This document shows, piece by piece, positions 27,055-35,699 of a DNA stretch of 64,000 nt. Position numbers and translations under genes: made by a program. The DNA comes from Thermosynechococcus vestitus BP-1. Its GTDB lineage: Bacteria > Cyanobacteriota > Cyanobacteriia > Thermosynechococcales > Thermosynechococcaceae. Where the stretch lies: contig NC_004113.1 of the NCBI RefSeq assembly GCF_000011345.1, positions 1,302,001-1,366,000 on the forward strand, written 5' to 3'. The notes beneath the pieces were generated by a model. The model searched no databases. It was given only the letters and a program-made list of their open reading frames with translations, and was not told the DNA's origin. The stretch's first letter is position 1, and each line of letters opens with the position of its first letter.

Positions 27055-28671
27055 ATGGCACCATCTCCCAGTTCTTGGATCTGCGACGGTGTGCCTAAAA
27101 ACGGCAAGACCTACCCCAATGCCAGCGGTGCCCATCCCCCCTATGAAAATTTTGGTCCTGACTGTGCGGTGTGTGGCCTCCCCCGTGAGGCCATGGAGCC
27201 AGCAAGCAGTGGCAGTGCCAACGGCAGCAAAAAATCGCGCCTGACCCTCGTTGCTGTGGCCCTTGGGGTGGCTTTACTCCTGATGGGCGGCCTTGGCTTC
27301 CTGAGCTATCGCCTGTTATTGACCAACCGTGAGAATAACCCGCCATCGCTGCCGGGCGGATCCACCCGTGGCAGCCAACTGGTGAGCAAAACCACTCCCC
27401 GAAACGCCGCCTACATCAGCCAAGGGGAACGCATTCTCATCAGCGAACCCAATCCCCAGCGAGTGGCCCTCAAGCAGGAGGCCGCCCTTGCCTTTGATCA
27501 GGGAGACTGGGCACAGGCGATCGCCAAGTATCAAGAACTGGTTGCCCTTGATCCCAATGATCCAGAGTCACGCATTTATCTCAACAATGCCCGTGCTCGC
27601 CAAGCGGGCAACCCGATGACCATGGCTGCTGTTGTTCCCATTGGCACCAGTCCCGATACCGCCAAGGAAGTGCTGCGGGGTGTCGCTCAATACCAAGAAC
27701 AGTTTAATGCCAGTGCACCTCATCGTCTCCTCGAAGTCGTCATTGTCAATGAAAACAGCCCCAACGGTGTGACCAGCTTAGCCGAGGATCTAATCAACAG
27801 CTCAATCCAAGGGGTACTGGGTCATGGTACCGACGCCAACAGTCGTGCAGCCCTACAGGTTTACGAACAAGCAGGGATTGCCGCTCTTTCTCCCCTGACC
27901 ACCAATGTCATCCCCCAAGGCAACGGTAGGGTGCAGGTACAGACGCTACCCCTCAATGAAAAAGGGAAACAACTCCTCAACACCTACCTTGACAATGCCG
28001 CTCAGACTCTAGCGGAGGCGATAGCGAAAAAAGTACCCAATGCTAAGGTGGCTCTTTTTTACAACAGCGACAGTCCCTATAGCAATGAACTGAAAAACAA
28101 GTTGACAGCCCTCCTACCGCAGCTTGGGGCTCAGGTGGTGCAACCGATGGATGTGGCCACCGGTTTCAATGCCAACACGGCGATGACCGCGGCCCGGCAA
28201 GCGGCAGCCAATGCGGTGGTTTTGGCTTTCAGTCGCGCTCGAGTCAACGAGGCCGTTGCCCTGGCGATCGCCAATCAAACCCAGACCCCACCGCTGCAAT
28301 TTTTCGGTAGTGATCAACTCTACGGCCCCGATCTCTTGATCAAGGGAGATAGTGCCATCAATGGCATGATTTTGGCGGTGCCTTGGAGTACCAACCCCAA
28401 TGATCCCTTTGCTCAGCAGGCGGCACAAGCGTGGCGGGGTCAGATTAGCTGGCGCACCACTACGGCCTACGATGCCACCCACGCCCTAGCCCAAGCCATG
28501 GCCAAAGGGGGCGATCGCGCCAGCACCCAACAGCTCCTGCGCCAAGGAGTGCAAATTCAGGGGCAAACCGCCAGTGGTACCTTTAATCGGGTTCCTCTCG
28601 TCCAAGCGGCACCGGGGCCCAATGGCCCTAAGGGCGCCAATTACCAGTTCAACCCCCTCAGCGGCATCTAA
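27055..28671 (+). CDS. Membrane-anchored periplasmic-binding-protein-like receptor with N-terminal Cys motif
   Basis: A 538-residue protein with an odd build. The N-terminus, presumably cytoplasmic, has Cys10 and a CAVC pair (Cys37, Cys40) that may bind zinc. One membrane segment follows (about 64-88, LTLVAVALGVALLLMGG). Residues about 145-185 form a TPR-like unit (ALAFDQGDWAQAIAKYQELVALDP). From about 195 onwards it is a type I periplasmic binding fold as in branched-chain amino acid receptors (VVPIGTSPD, GVLGHGTDANSRAAL, AALSPLTTN, VALFYNSDSPYS). ATG at 27055 after AAGGGGGG; an in-frame TTG at 27040 is less good. No permease or ATPase is adjacent. Ligand unknown; a sensing role is possible. 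Confidence 0.75.
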   Translation: MAPSPSSWICDGVPKNGKTYPNASGAHPPYENFGPDCAVCGLPREAMEPASSGSANGSKKSRLTLVAVALGVALLLMGGLGFLSYRLLLTNRENNPPSLPGGSTRGSQLVSKTTPRNAAYISQGERILISEPNPQRVALKQEAALAFDQGDWAQAIAKYQELVALDPNDPESRIYLNNARARQAGNPMTMAAVVPIGTSPDTAKEVLRGVAQYQEQFNASAPHRLLEVVIVNENSPNGVTSLAEDLINSSIQGVLGHGTDANSRAALQVYEQAGIAALSPLTTNVIPQGNGRVQVQTLPLNEKGKQLLNTYLDNAAQTLAEAIAKKVPNAKVALFYNSDSPYSNELKNKLTALLPQLGAQVVQPMDVATGFNANTAMTAARQAAANAVVLAFSRARVNEAVALAIANQTQTPPLQFFGSDQLYGPDLLIKGDSAINGMILAVPWSTNPNDPFAQQAAQAWRGQISWRTTTAYDATHALAQAMAKGGDRASTQQLLRQGVQIQGQTASGTFNRVPLVQAAPGPNGPKGANYQFNPLSGI

Positions 28672-28722
28672 AGCCGGCTAACTAATGCTAAGCTATTGCC
28701 GATTGGTGTTTTAGGAATCTCC

Positions 28723-29592
28723 ATGACTGCAAAAATTGGCATTATTGGCGGTAGTGGTCTCTACAAGATGGAGGCTCTTACCGATGTTGAAGAGGTGCGC
28801 CTGACGACGCCCTTTGGTGATCCTTCCGATGCCTTTATTTGCGGCAAGATTGGCGGGGTTCCCGTTGTCTTTTTGGCACGCCATGGCCGCCACCACCATC
28901 TACTGCCGACGGAGATTCCCTTTCGTGCCAACATCTATGGCTTCAAATCCCTTGGCGTCGAGTACCTCCTCTCTGCCTCGGCAGTGGGTTCGCTGCAGGA
29001 AGCCGTCAAGCCCCTCGATATCGTGGTTCCCGATCAGTTCATTGACCGCACGCGCAACCGCATTTCTACCTTCTTTGGGGACGGTATTGTGGCCCACATT
29101 GGCTTTGCTGACCCCGTTTGCCCTGCCCTCGCTGGGGTTCTGGCGGATGCCATTGCTGACCTGAACCTGCCGGATGTCACCCTTCACCGCCAAGGTACCT
29201 ACGTATGTATGGAAGGCCCTGCCTTCTCAACCCTGGCGGAGTCCAATCTGTATCGCTCTTGGGGGGGAACGGTTATTGGTATGACCAATCTCCCGGAAGC
29301 GAAGTTGGCTCGTGAAGCGGAGATTGCCTATGCAACCCTAGCCCTCGTTACCGACTACGACTGCTGGCACCCAGAGCATGACTCAGTAACGGTGGAGATG
29401 ATTATGGGTAACTTGCAGCGTAACGTCAAAAATGCCCAAGCGATTATCTGTGAAACCGTCAAACGTGTCCATGCCCATCCACCGGTCTCTAAGGCCCATC
29501 GTGCCTTGAAGAATGCTATCCTCACTCCCCTTGACCAAGTACCCGCAGCTACCAAGGAGAAACTCCACTTGCTCCTAGCCAAATATCTCTAG
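28723..29592 (+). CDS. mtnP: S-methyl-5'-thioadenosine phosphorylase
   Basis: Cleaves methylthioadenosine, a by-product of polyamine and other S-adenosylmethionine pathways, to adenine and methylthioribose-1-phosphate. The 289 residues begin [16 protein letters not shown] and contain [22 protein letters not shown], the substrate loop [11 protein letters not shown] and [26 protein letters not shown] before the ATG at 28723 supports this start over a TTG at 28696. Its TAG shares the tetranucleotide CTAG with the stop of the convergent LOV kinase gene. Confidence 0.95.
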   Translation: MTAKIGIIGGSGLYKMEALTDVEEVRLTTPFGDPSDAFICGKIGGVPVVFLARHGRHHHLLPTEIPFRANIYGFKSLGVEYLLSASAVGSLQEAVKPLDIVVPDQFIDRTRNRISTFFGDGIVAHIGFADPVCPALAGVLADAIADLNLPDVTLHRQGTYVCMEGPAFSTLAESNLYRSWGGTVIGMTNLPEAKLAREAEIAYATLALVTDYDCWHPEHDSVTVEMIMGNLQRNVKNAQAIICETVKRVHAHPPVSKAHRALKNAILTPLDQVPAATKEKLHLLLAKYL

Positions 29593-32500
29593 GTCATTGA
29601 CTCGGTAGCACTCTGATGACCCTGGTCGCTATCAATGTTGATCTGATCACACAGTTGCGGATAGGTGCTCTTAGGATTGAGACAGCGACAGCGGTTGAGG
29701 GCAGCGGCAAGGGCTTCAATTTTAATGGGTTTGCTGATGTAGTCATCCATACCGGCGGCAAAGCAGCGCTCGCGATCGCCCGCTAGGGCATTTGCCGTCA
29801 TGGCGATAATCCAAGGGCGTTGACTGGGAGGCCATTGGGCACAGATGCGTTCGGTCGTCTCAAGGCCATCCATCTTCGGCATTTGCACATCCATGAGGAT
29901 CACATCGTAGGGGCGCTGTTGCAGGGCTTCAAGCACTTCGAGGCCATTGGCTGCCACATCGGCACGGTAGCCCATCCGCTTGAGAATATGCAGTGCCACC
30001 TTCTGGTTAACGGCATTATCCTCGGCAAGAAGAATGCGCAGCGGGAAACGGTTTCCCAAGTTGAGATCAATCCCTGTTTTTGTCAGGGCGGGCTGAGTTG
30101 CGGATTCACTGCTGAGGGTCCGAATCAGGGTTTGCCGTAGGGTCAAGGGGCGAATGGGTTTGGGCACGTGAGCCGTGATCAGTTCCTTGCGGCTAGCGGT
30201 TTCCAGCCAACTCAGGGGGGTCAGCAGGATCATTGGCTGTTGGTTAAAGTTGGGCTCTGATTGCAACCGCTCTGCCAACTGCAGCCCGGTCATCTGGGGC
30301 ATATTCAAATCAATCACCGCCAAATCCCATGGGGGAGCAGCCTCTAAAACCAGTCGGGGATCGCTATACCCAATAGGCACCATCCCCCAGTTGTGCAGCA
30401 GTGTACAGAGATTCTCACGGCTGGCGGCATTGTCATCGATGACTAAGACACGCTTGCCTTCCAACGCCGGATGAACCTTTGGCGGCACATAGGGTTTTTG
30501 TCCCTCAGCGAGGATCGTAAATGTGAACGTCGTGCCTTGGCCTTCGGTACTCTCAACCGACATATCGCCGCCCATCAGCTCACAGAGGCGTTTGCTAATG
30601 ACTAGCCCTAGGCCTGTACCCCCATACTCGCGTGTCGTCGAGGCATCCACTTGGCTAAAGGGCTTGAAGAGCCGATCGAGGCGATCGCGGGGAATACCAA
30701 TGCCTGTATCCTGAACTTGAAATTGGAGAAAATCCTTGCCCTCCCGCTTGAGCACACCTACGTGAACAGCGACTTGTCCTTCATGGGTAAACTTAATGCC
30801 ATTGCCCACTAGGTTCACGAGAATCTGCCGCAGCCGTGTCACGTCCCCTTTGATTTGGGCCGGGGTTTCCGGGGTACAGGTGTAAAGTAACTCTAGCTCC
30901 TTCTCCTGGGCTTTACTCGCCAATAGGCTCAGGACATCCTCCACGCACTCGCGCACATCAAAGGGCTGCTGCTCTAGTACCAACTTGCCCGATTCAATTT
31001 TCGAAAAGTCAAGAATGTCGTTAATAATTGTTAACAATGCCTCACCCGCCTGGTGCAGGGTTTGTAAAAAGTCCCGTTGCTGTTCATTGAGGGGGGTATC
31101 CAAGAGCAAATTGGTAAAACCCAAAACAGCATTCATGGGGGTGCGGATTTCATGGCTCATGGTGGCCAAAAATTCACTCTTGGCACGGTTCGCCAGTTCT
31201 GCTTGCAGGCGAGCTTGTTCAAGTTCTTGATTTTGCTGAGCGAGTAATTGTCGCTGCTGCTGTTCGTGGCGCAGGAGTTCCGCCTGGGCGATCGCAATCC
31301 CCACTTGTGCCGCCACGGCTTCCAGAAGCTCAATTTCTTCAGGGGTCCACTGCCGCTGGCGATCGCACTGATGCAAACCAATAATGCCGTTGGGCACCCC
31401 CTTATAGGAGGTACGAATGGCCAGCATGGACTGAATCTGGAACTGATGGCACAGGTGCATGGCATTGGCCAAAAGGGGATCCTGAGTCACATCATTGGAA
31501 ACAACGGCAGTATCGCCACTCAGAACAGCCAAGGCATGGGGATTATTCTCCACCGGTATACTGATGCCTCTCATGGAAGCGTAGCCCGGTTGCAGGTATT
31601 CGGCCACATCTGGAATGTGGGGGGGCGGCCCAGGGTCATAGCGATGAATCAAGCAGCGATTCACACCAAAGGCCTGACCAATTTGGGTGACAGTCGTTGC
31701 AAAGACCGTTTCCGTATCGAGGCTTTGGCGAATCTGTTCCGTAATTTGATTCAGGAGCAATGCCCGCTGCATTTGCTGTTGGAGTTGCTGACGTTGGCGG
31801 GTTTCCTGTTCCAGAAGTTGTACTTGGGCAAGGCCAATTCCCACTTGTGCCGCCACACTCTTGAGTAAACTTTGAATCGCATCTGTCCACCGCCGCTGGC
31901 GATCGCACTGGTGCAAAATGAGTAAACCATTGGCTTGATTGCGATAGGCAGTGCGCACAATCAGCGCCGATTTCACCCTCAGGGCCTCGCAGTAGGCATG
32001 CAGGGGGGCGAGGCGATCGTCATTTTGCACATCGTCGCAGCTAAATACCTCATCAGAGGCAAACACCGAGGCCAGAAACGGGGCACGCATCTGGGTCAAA
32101 TCAAGGTCGCACTCATTGACGGAGGGCACCCCCGGCCCACAGTACTCTGCCACCAGTTCCATCGGCGTAGGGGCATTCTCCTGATAGACAAACAAAAGGC
32201 AACGACTGACATTGAGGGTTACTCCTACCTGCTGAACTGCTGTACGGCAGATGTGTTCCCGCTCGATTTGCTGCCGAATTTCCTCCGTAATGCGATTGAG
32301 AAGGAGCGTGCGCTTCACCTGCTGCTGTAAAAACAGTTGTGCCCGCTGCCGTTCAGTAACATCACTTTGAATGCCAATGTAGTGGGTAATTTCACCAAAC
32401 TCGTTGTAAATTGGTGAGATGGCAAGTTCATTCCAGAAGAGCTGGCCGTTTTTGCGATAGTTCCGCAAAACCACACGACAGGATTGACCTTTTTTAATGG

Positions 32501-33650
32501 CATTACGAATTGCTGTAGCTCCCGGTTGATGGCGATCGCTCCCCTGCAAAAAGCGGCAATTTTTGCCAATGACCTCCGTTGCCCGGTACCCCGTCATCCG
32601 CTCAAAGGCGGGGTTCACATAGATAACTGGATTATCGGGTTGGCGGTAGTCAGTAATCACAATGCCGTTGGTGCTAGCAATAATGGCTCGCTCCCGCAGT
32701 CGCAGCGCCGCCTCAATTTGTTTCTTATCAGTAATATCAACGGCTGACTCCAAAAAGCCAATCAGTTGCCCTTGGCGATCATGCATCGGGGTGACTGATA
32801 GGGACACAGGGAAGCAAGAACCATCGCGCCGTACAAACGTCCACTCCTGCTCATCCGCCAAGCCACGCCGTGCCCGGGCCACAAGAGTCTCAAACCCCGC
32901 AGGAATCGGTTCTCCCAGTTGCGCACTGAGAATCTGAGCATAGCGTTCCATCTCTTGAGGATCATGGAAGCGTTCGGGAGTGGCTTTCCCCACCAGTTCT
33001 GAGGCGGGATATCCCAGCCACTGCTGGGCGGCTCGATTCATTAAGGTGATGATGCCATCGGTACGAGTGGCAATAATGGCGTGATTACTACTATTGAAAA
33101 CCGCCTCTTGGAGGCTGCTCATCTGCTGGATGTAGGCCAGTTGTTGCTGGGTGACCTCTAAGTGATGGCGGATTTCCAGTTCATTAATCACTTGGCGCGC
33201 AAGGGTGCGTAGGGTTTGCTGCTGAACAGGGTTGAGCTGCCGCGGCTGGTAGTCCACTACACAGAGGGTACCAATCCCATACCCCTGCGGCGTCACCAAG
33301 GGCATCCCGGCATAGAAACGGATGTAGGGCGGGCCTGTAACAAAGGGATTATCGGCAAAGCGCGGATCAAGGCGAGCATCCGGCACAATCACGAGCTGAT
33401 CTTGCAGAATGACATGGGCACAGAAAGCCACATTCCTTGGGGTTTCACAGGCATCGATGCCCACCTTGGACTTAAACCACTGCCGCTGGCGGTCAACCAG
33501 ACTAATGAGGGCAATGGGAGTTTCGCAAATCGCTGCCGCTAGATTGGTAATCTCGTCAAAGATCGGTTCCGGAGGCGTATCTAAGACTTGATACTGCTCA
33601 AGGGCACGTTGCCGTTCCGGTTCATTGGCTGGTAATGGAGCAGCAGGCAT
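29589..33650 (-). CDS. LOV-domain hybrid sensor histidine kinase (GAF-PAS-LOV-GAF-GAF-HK-REC-REC)
   Basis: A 1353-residue soluble multi-sensor kinase. In order: GAF (about 25-160), PAS (180-305), LOV-type PAS (318-435), two related GAFs (455-610 and 640-790), HisKA with His833 in MSHEIRTP, HATPase with DTGIGIP (981-987), and two receivers with Asp1114 and Asp1254. The third domain has the full LOV flavin signature: Cys365 in GKNCRFLQ, Asn397, Asn407 and Gln428. The N-terminal GAF is of the type seen in 'oxidant/metabolite' GAFs; the other GAFs lack the Cys-His of bilin-binding cyanobacteriochromes. It should sense blue light through FMN and start phosphotransfer; no output regulator is adjacent. 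It lies 193 nt downstream of petJ, after a terminator. Confidence 0.92.
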   Translation of the reverse strand: MPAAPLPANEPERQRALEQYQVLDTPPEPIFDEITNLAAAICETPIALISLVDRQRQWFKSKVGIDACETPRNVAFCAHVILQDQLVIVPDARLDPRFADNPFVTGPPYIRFYAGMPLVTPQGYGIGTLCVVDYQPRQLNPVQQQTLRTLARQVINELEIRHHLEVTQQQLAYIQQMSSLQEAVFNSSNHAIIATRTDGIITLMNRAAQQWLGYPASELVGKATPERFHDPQEMERYAQILSAQLGEPIPAGFETLVARARRGLADEQEWTFVRRDGSCFPVSLSVTPMHDRQGQLIGFLESAVDITDKKQIEAALRLRERAIIASTNGIVITDYRQPDNPVIYVNPAFERMTGYRATEVIGKNCRFLQGSDRHQPGATAIRNAIKKGQSCRVVLRNYRKNGQLFWNELAISPIYNEFGEITHYIGIQSDVTERQRAQLFLQQQVKRTLLLNRITEEIRQQIEREHICRTAVQQVGVTLNVSRCLLFVYQENAPTPMELVAEYCGPGVPSVNECDLDLTQMRAPFLASVFASDEVFSCDDVQNDDRLAPLHAYCEALRVKSALIVRTAYRNQANGLLILHQCDRQRRWTDAIQSLLKSVAAQVGIGLAQVQLLEQETRQRQQLQQQMQRALLLNQITEQIRQSLDTETVFATTVTQIGQAFGVNRCLIHRYDPGPPPHIPDVAEYLQPGYASMRGISIPVENNPHALAVLSGDTAVVSNDVTQDPLLANAMHLCHQFQIQSMLAIRTSYKGVPNGIIGLHQCDRQRQWTPEEIELLEAVAAQVGIAIAQAELLRHEQQQRQLLAQQNQELEQARLQAELANRAKSEFLATMSHEIRTPMNAVLGFTNLLLDTPLNEQQRDFLQTLHQAGEALLTIINDILDFSKIESGKLVLEQQPFDVRECVEDVLSLLASKAQEKELELLYTCTPETPAQIKGDVTRLRQILVNLVGNGIKFTHEGQVAVHVGVLKREGKDFLQFQVQDTGIGIPRDRLDRLFKPFSQVDASTTREYGGTGLGLVISKRLCELMGGDMSVESTEGQGTTFTFTILAEGQKPYVPPKVHPALEGKRVLVIDDNAASRENLCTLLHNWGMVPIGYSDPRLVLEAAPPWDLAVIDLNMPQMTGLQLAERLQSEPNFNQQPMILLTPLSWLETASRKELITAHVPKPIRPLTLRQTLIRTLSSESATQPALTKTGIDLNLGNRFPLRILLAEDNAVNQKVALHILKRMGYRADVAANGLEVLEALQQRPYDVILMDVQMPKMDGLETTERICAQWPPSQRPWIIAMTANALAGDRERCFAAGMDDYISKPIKIEALAAALNRCRCLNPKSTYPQLCDQINIDSDQGHQSATESMT
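32346..32699 (-). other. LOV photosensor domain within the hybrid kinase
   Basis: Residues 318-435 of the kinase. The adduct-forming cysteine codon is at 32556-32558. The domain follows oat phototropin LOV2 closely: [32 protein letters not shown] and IGIQSDVTE occupy the places of the matching plant motifs. Confidence 0.9.
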
Positions 33651-33773
33651 AGCCCAAGTGTACCGCCTTTTCCTAGGATCAAGTCTTTCATCATTATAGG
33701 AATTGCACTGTTTCCCTAGGGGATACAGAAGCTAACCTCTACCGGTGCAGGACTGATAGAGCAGTGACAGGAC

Positions 33774-33805
33774 AAAAAAAGGATGTAGAACCGCCGCCTA
33801 CACCC
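33774..33805 (-). terminator. Rho-independent terminator after petJ
   Basis: On the minus strand GGGTGTAG and CTACATCC form an 8-bp stem with one G-U pair around a 9-nt loop, followed by seven T. It lies 38 nt after the petJ stop and before the LOV kinase gene, separating the two. Confidence 0.8.
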
Positions 33806-33843
33806 TTCATCAAGCGTTACGTTATTTTCAGACTCTAGCAATC

Positions 33844-34182
33844 TTAGCCTGCCCAACCCTTGGCTGCTTGATCGAGCACATAGGCTGCCACGTCTTGAAT
33901 CTGTTCATCGGTGAGACGACCAGCAAAAGCGGGCATCGCATTTTTGCCGTGCTGCACTTGGTAGATAATGGCATCCTCAGAGTACATGCCAAATTGCTCA
34001 AGGGCTTCTTTTTTCAGGGTTTTGTTGGCCATTACCACATTGCCACCCCCCATGTGACAGGCTGCGCAGTTACCGCTAAAGACTTTGGCGCCGTTGGCGA
34101 GATCTGCTGCTAAGGCCGCAGGGGTGAGGCTGACCAATAGCGCGATCGCGATCGCGCAAACACTAATGAATCGCTTTTTCAA
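33844..34182 (-). CDS. petJ: Cytochrome c6 (cytochrome c553)
   Basis: Soluble lumenal electron carrier from cytochrome b6f to photosystem I. The 112 residues have a signal peptide cleaved after AALA (residue 25), the heme site CAACH (Cys39, Cys42, His43) and the sixth ligand methionine in NAMPAF (Met83). The start is TTG at 34182, chosen because it gives MKKRFISV and has a strong AAGGAGA seven bases before it. Two overlapping HIP1 octamers (34142-34155) lie in the signal-peptide codons. Third in the row psbV-psbV2-petJ; a terminator follows. Confidence 0.96.
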   Translation of the reverse strand: MKKRFISVCAIAIALLVSLTPAALAADLANGAKVFSGNCAACHMGGGNVVMANKTLKKEALEQFGMYSEDAIIYQVQHGKNAMPAFAGRLTDEQIQDVAAYVLDQAAKGWAG

Positions 34183-34186
34183 CGGA

Positions 34187-34196
34187 GTTCTCCTTT
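34187..34196 (-). promoter_or_regulatory. Strong ribosome-binding site fixing the TTG start of petJ
   Basis: The minus strand reads AAAGGAGAAC and then CCG before the TTG. An ATG at 34199 opens a six-codon frame (MKGELR) whose TGA overlaps the TTG start, so translation of petJ could be coupled to it. Confidence 0.65.
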
Positions 34197-34281
34197 CATG
34201 GAACGCGTCAGGATATGGATCAAGTCCGAAAAATTAAGGGGTGCAAGATTCACCAAAGGTCAGTGTAGCAAAGTTCCCAAC

Positions 34282-34809
34282 CTAGGGGGCACTGTCCGGA
34301 AAGCTTTCTACGCCCCAACCGGGGGCTACGGCTGCCGCTCGCAAAATAAAGGCAGCTAAGGTCTCAAGCTGTTCCGTCGTCAACCAGTCCTCACTCACGC
34401 GGCGGCAGGAATAACTCTCTTCGCTGCCATCGTAGGACTTCGGCGATCGCTGGAAAGCCACAAGGCTGGCGATCGTATCCCGTGGTGGCGTTGCCCCCTT
34501 GAGATCCTTCAGAGAGAGTGACACCAAAGGATTCGGTAACGTACTGCCACCAACATGGCAGTTTTTGCAGTTTTCCTCAAAGAGCCGCTTGCCACGGGTT
34601 AAGTCCACGGCTGTAAAGGTTTTGGTTTCACCGCGATCATTGACGGGCAATTCTACGGTGTCCGTTACCTTGAGGTATTGGATCACATAGTTATCAACCC
34701 CGGCAGCTGCCAGGGCCGTTGCCGGCGCGATCGTCCAGCCCAGCAGCAGAATCAAAAGACCACCGCAAAGCCAGCCGATAGACCGTTGCCAAAAGTGAGG
34801 TTGGTACAT
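34282..34809 (-). CDS. psbV2: Cytochrome c550-like protein PsbV2
   Basis: A PsbV paralog known from Thermosynechococcus. The 175 residues have a signal peptide ending near TALAAAG, the heme attachment site CKNCH (Cys81, Cys84, His85) and the following PPRDTIASLVAF that parallels PsbV. At the position of the PsbV sixth ligand (His118 of the precursor, in IAEVHPSL) it has Cys135 in ESYSCRRV, so the heme is probably His/Cys ligated, as reported for the T. elongatus protein. Lumenal; function uncertain, with partial replacement of PsbV reported. It lies 30 nt after psbV and 99 nt before petJ, all on the minus strand. Confidence 0.93.
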   Translation of the reverse strand: MYQPHFWQRSIGWLCGGLLILLLGWTIAPATALAAAGVDNYVIQYLKVTDTVELPVNDRGETKTFTAVDLTRGKRLFEENCKNCHVGGSTLPNPLVSLSLKDLKGATPPRDTIASLVAFQRSPKSYDGSEESYSCRRVSEDWLTTEQLETLAAFILRAAAVAPGWGVESFPDSAP

Positions 34810-34839
34810 GGGTGTTGGGAAAATCCTTGTTACGAGTCA

Positions 34840-35331
34840 TTAGTAATACACTTTGCCACCGCCCCATTTATCACCCAAGATTTTGGGCTCGACGAGAATA
34901 TGGCCGGCGATCGCCACCAAATCCTTCTCCGTCAAGTTCCGCATTTTCGGAAAAATGTCGGCACTGCGCAGACTGGGGTGCACCTCAGCAATTTCTTGCT
35001 CACCATCGTAGGTGGTGGGGTTCTTCATGTAGTCCACCAAGCCTTCAATGTTATCCCGGGGCGGCGTGGCTAGGGCAAGGGTTTCCGTACGCAAATCCAA
35101 GCTGGGGTTCGTTTTCGTGATCCCCCCCACGTGGCAGGAGGCACAGGCATACTGGAAGAGGCGCTTACCCTCTAGGTATTGTTTTTCCGTCAGCGTAATC
35201 GTTTTGCCCTCGCTGTTGAGGGGGACAGTCAAGACTTCAGGGGTCAGTTCGGCGGCCAGTGCTGTGCCCATGGTGAATTGCCAGAGGCAGAGGCAGAGAG
35301 CGACCGCAAGCCAAACGCATTTTTTTAACAT
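34840..35331 (-). CDS. psbV: Photosystem II cytochrome c550
   Basis: Extrinsic lumenal subunit of photosystem II that stabilises the oxygen-evolving cluster. The 163-residue precursor has a 26-residue signal peptide (cleaved before AELTPEVL) and a 137-residue mature part with CASCH (Cys63, Cys66, His67) and the axial His118, giving bis-histidine heme ligation. The sequence equals what I remember for T. elongatus and T. vulcanus, and supports that assignment of the window. ATG at 35331 with GGGAGA upstream. The small conserved gene at 35353 ends 21 nt before it and is likely co-transcribed. Confidence 0.97.
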   Translation of the reverse strand: MLKKCVWLAVALCLCLWQFTMGTALAAELTPEVLTVPLNSEGKTITLTEKQYLEGKRLFQYACASCHVGGITKTNPSLDLRTETLALATPPRDNIEGLVDYMKNPTTYDGEQEIAEVHPSLRSADIFPKMRNLTEKDLVAIAGHILVEPKILGDKWGGGKVYY

Positions 35332-35352
35332 AGTTCTCCCAATAAGCAGGTC

Positions 35353-35556
35353 TTACGATTGCGGTGTGTCTGGTTGATCGTTGACGGGCGCAGGGGTTGT
35401 CAAGGCCAAAATAATTGCTTTGGCATCTTCAAGGGGCAAGCGTGTTTGGGGGCTGGTATAGCGAATACCCAAGCGATCGCACCACGCACAGACTGTTTCG
35501 ACCGATACGCCGTAGTCCGCCGCCAGATCCGCGATCGCGATGTCCACAAATCCCAT
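35353..35556 (-). CDS. Small conserved protein with HTH-like start, upstream of psbV
   Basis: A 67-residue cytosolic protein: GFVDIAIADLAADYGVSVET, then VCAWCDRLGIRYTSPQTRLPLEDAKAIIL. The first half has the helix-turn-helix rhythm of IF-2 N-domains and of excisionase/MerR-like heads (ADLAADYGVSVETVCAWCDRLGI). I do not know a named family. It lies 21 nt upstream of psbV on the same strand, so it may be the first gene of the psbV-psbV2-petJ unit. Divergent from glgC. Confidence 0.6.
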   Translation of the reverse strand: MGFVDIAIADLAADYGVSVETVCAWCDRLGIRYTSPQTRLPLEDAKAIILALTTPAPVNDQPDTPQS

Positions 35557-35699
35557 GCTGCCACTCCCCGCTTGGGATCAACGACCAAGTATCATTATCA
35601 TGCCATTGCGTAGCTTCTTTACCAAAAGGCGCCCCTTGGCAAAGATGAAGTGCCACCACAGCGTACACTGTTCATGTGGCCGTTCAGATGGAGTTTTCA

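Noticed and set aside
30985-31900. Bilin-binding (cyanobacteriochrome) function for the two later GAF domains of the LOV kinase
   Set aside because: The Cys-His pair of bilin-binding GAFs is not at the expected helix ([11 protein letters not shown] and [11 protein letters not shown]); the HQC later in each GAF is in a different strand. Remains open only for LCH at residues 733-735.
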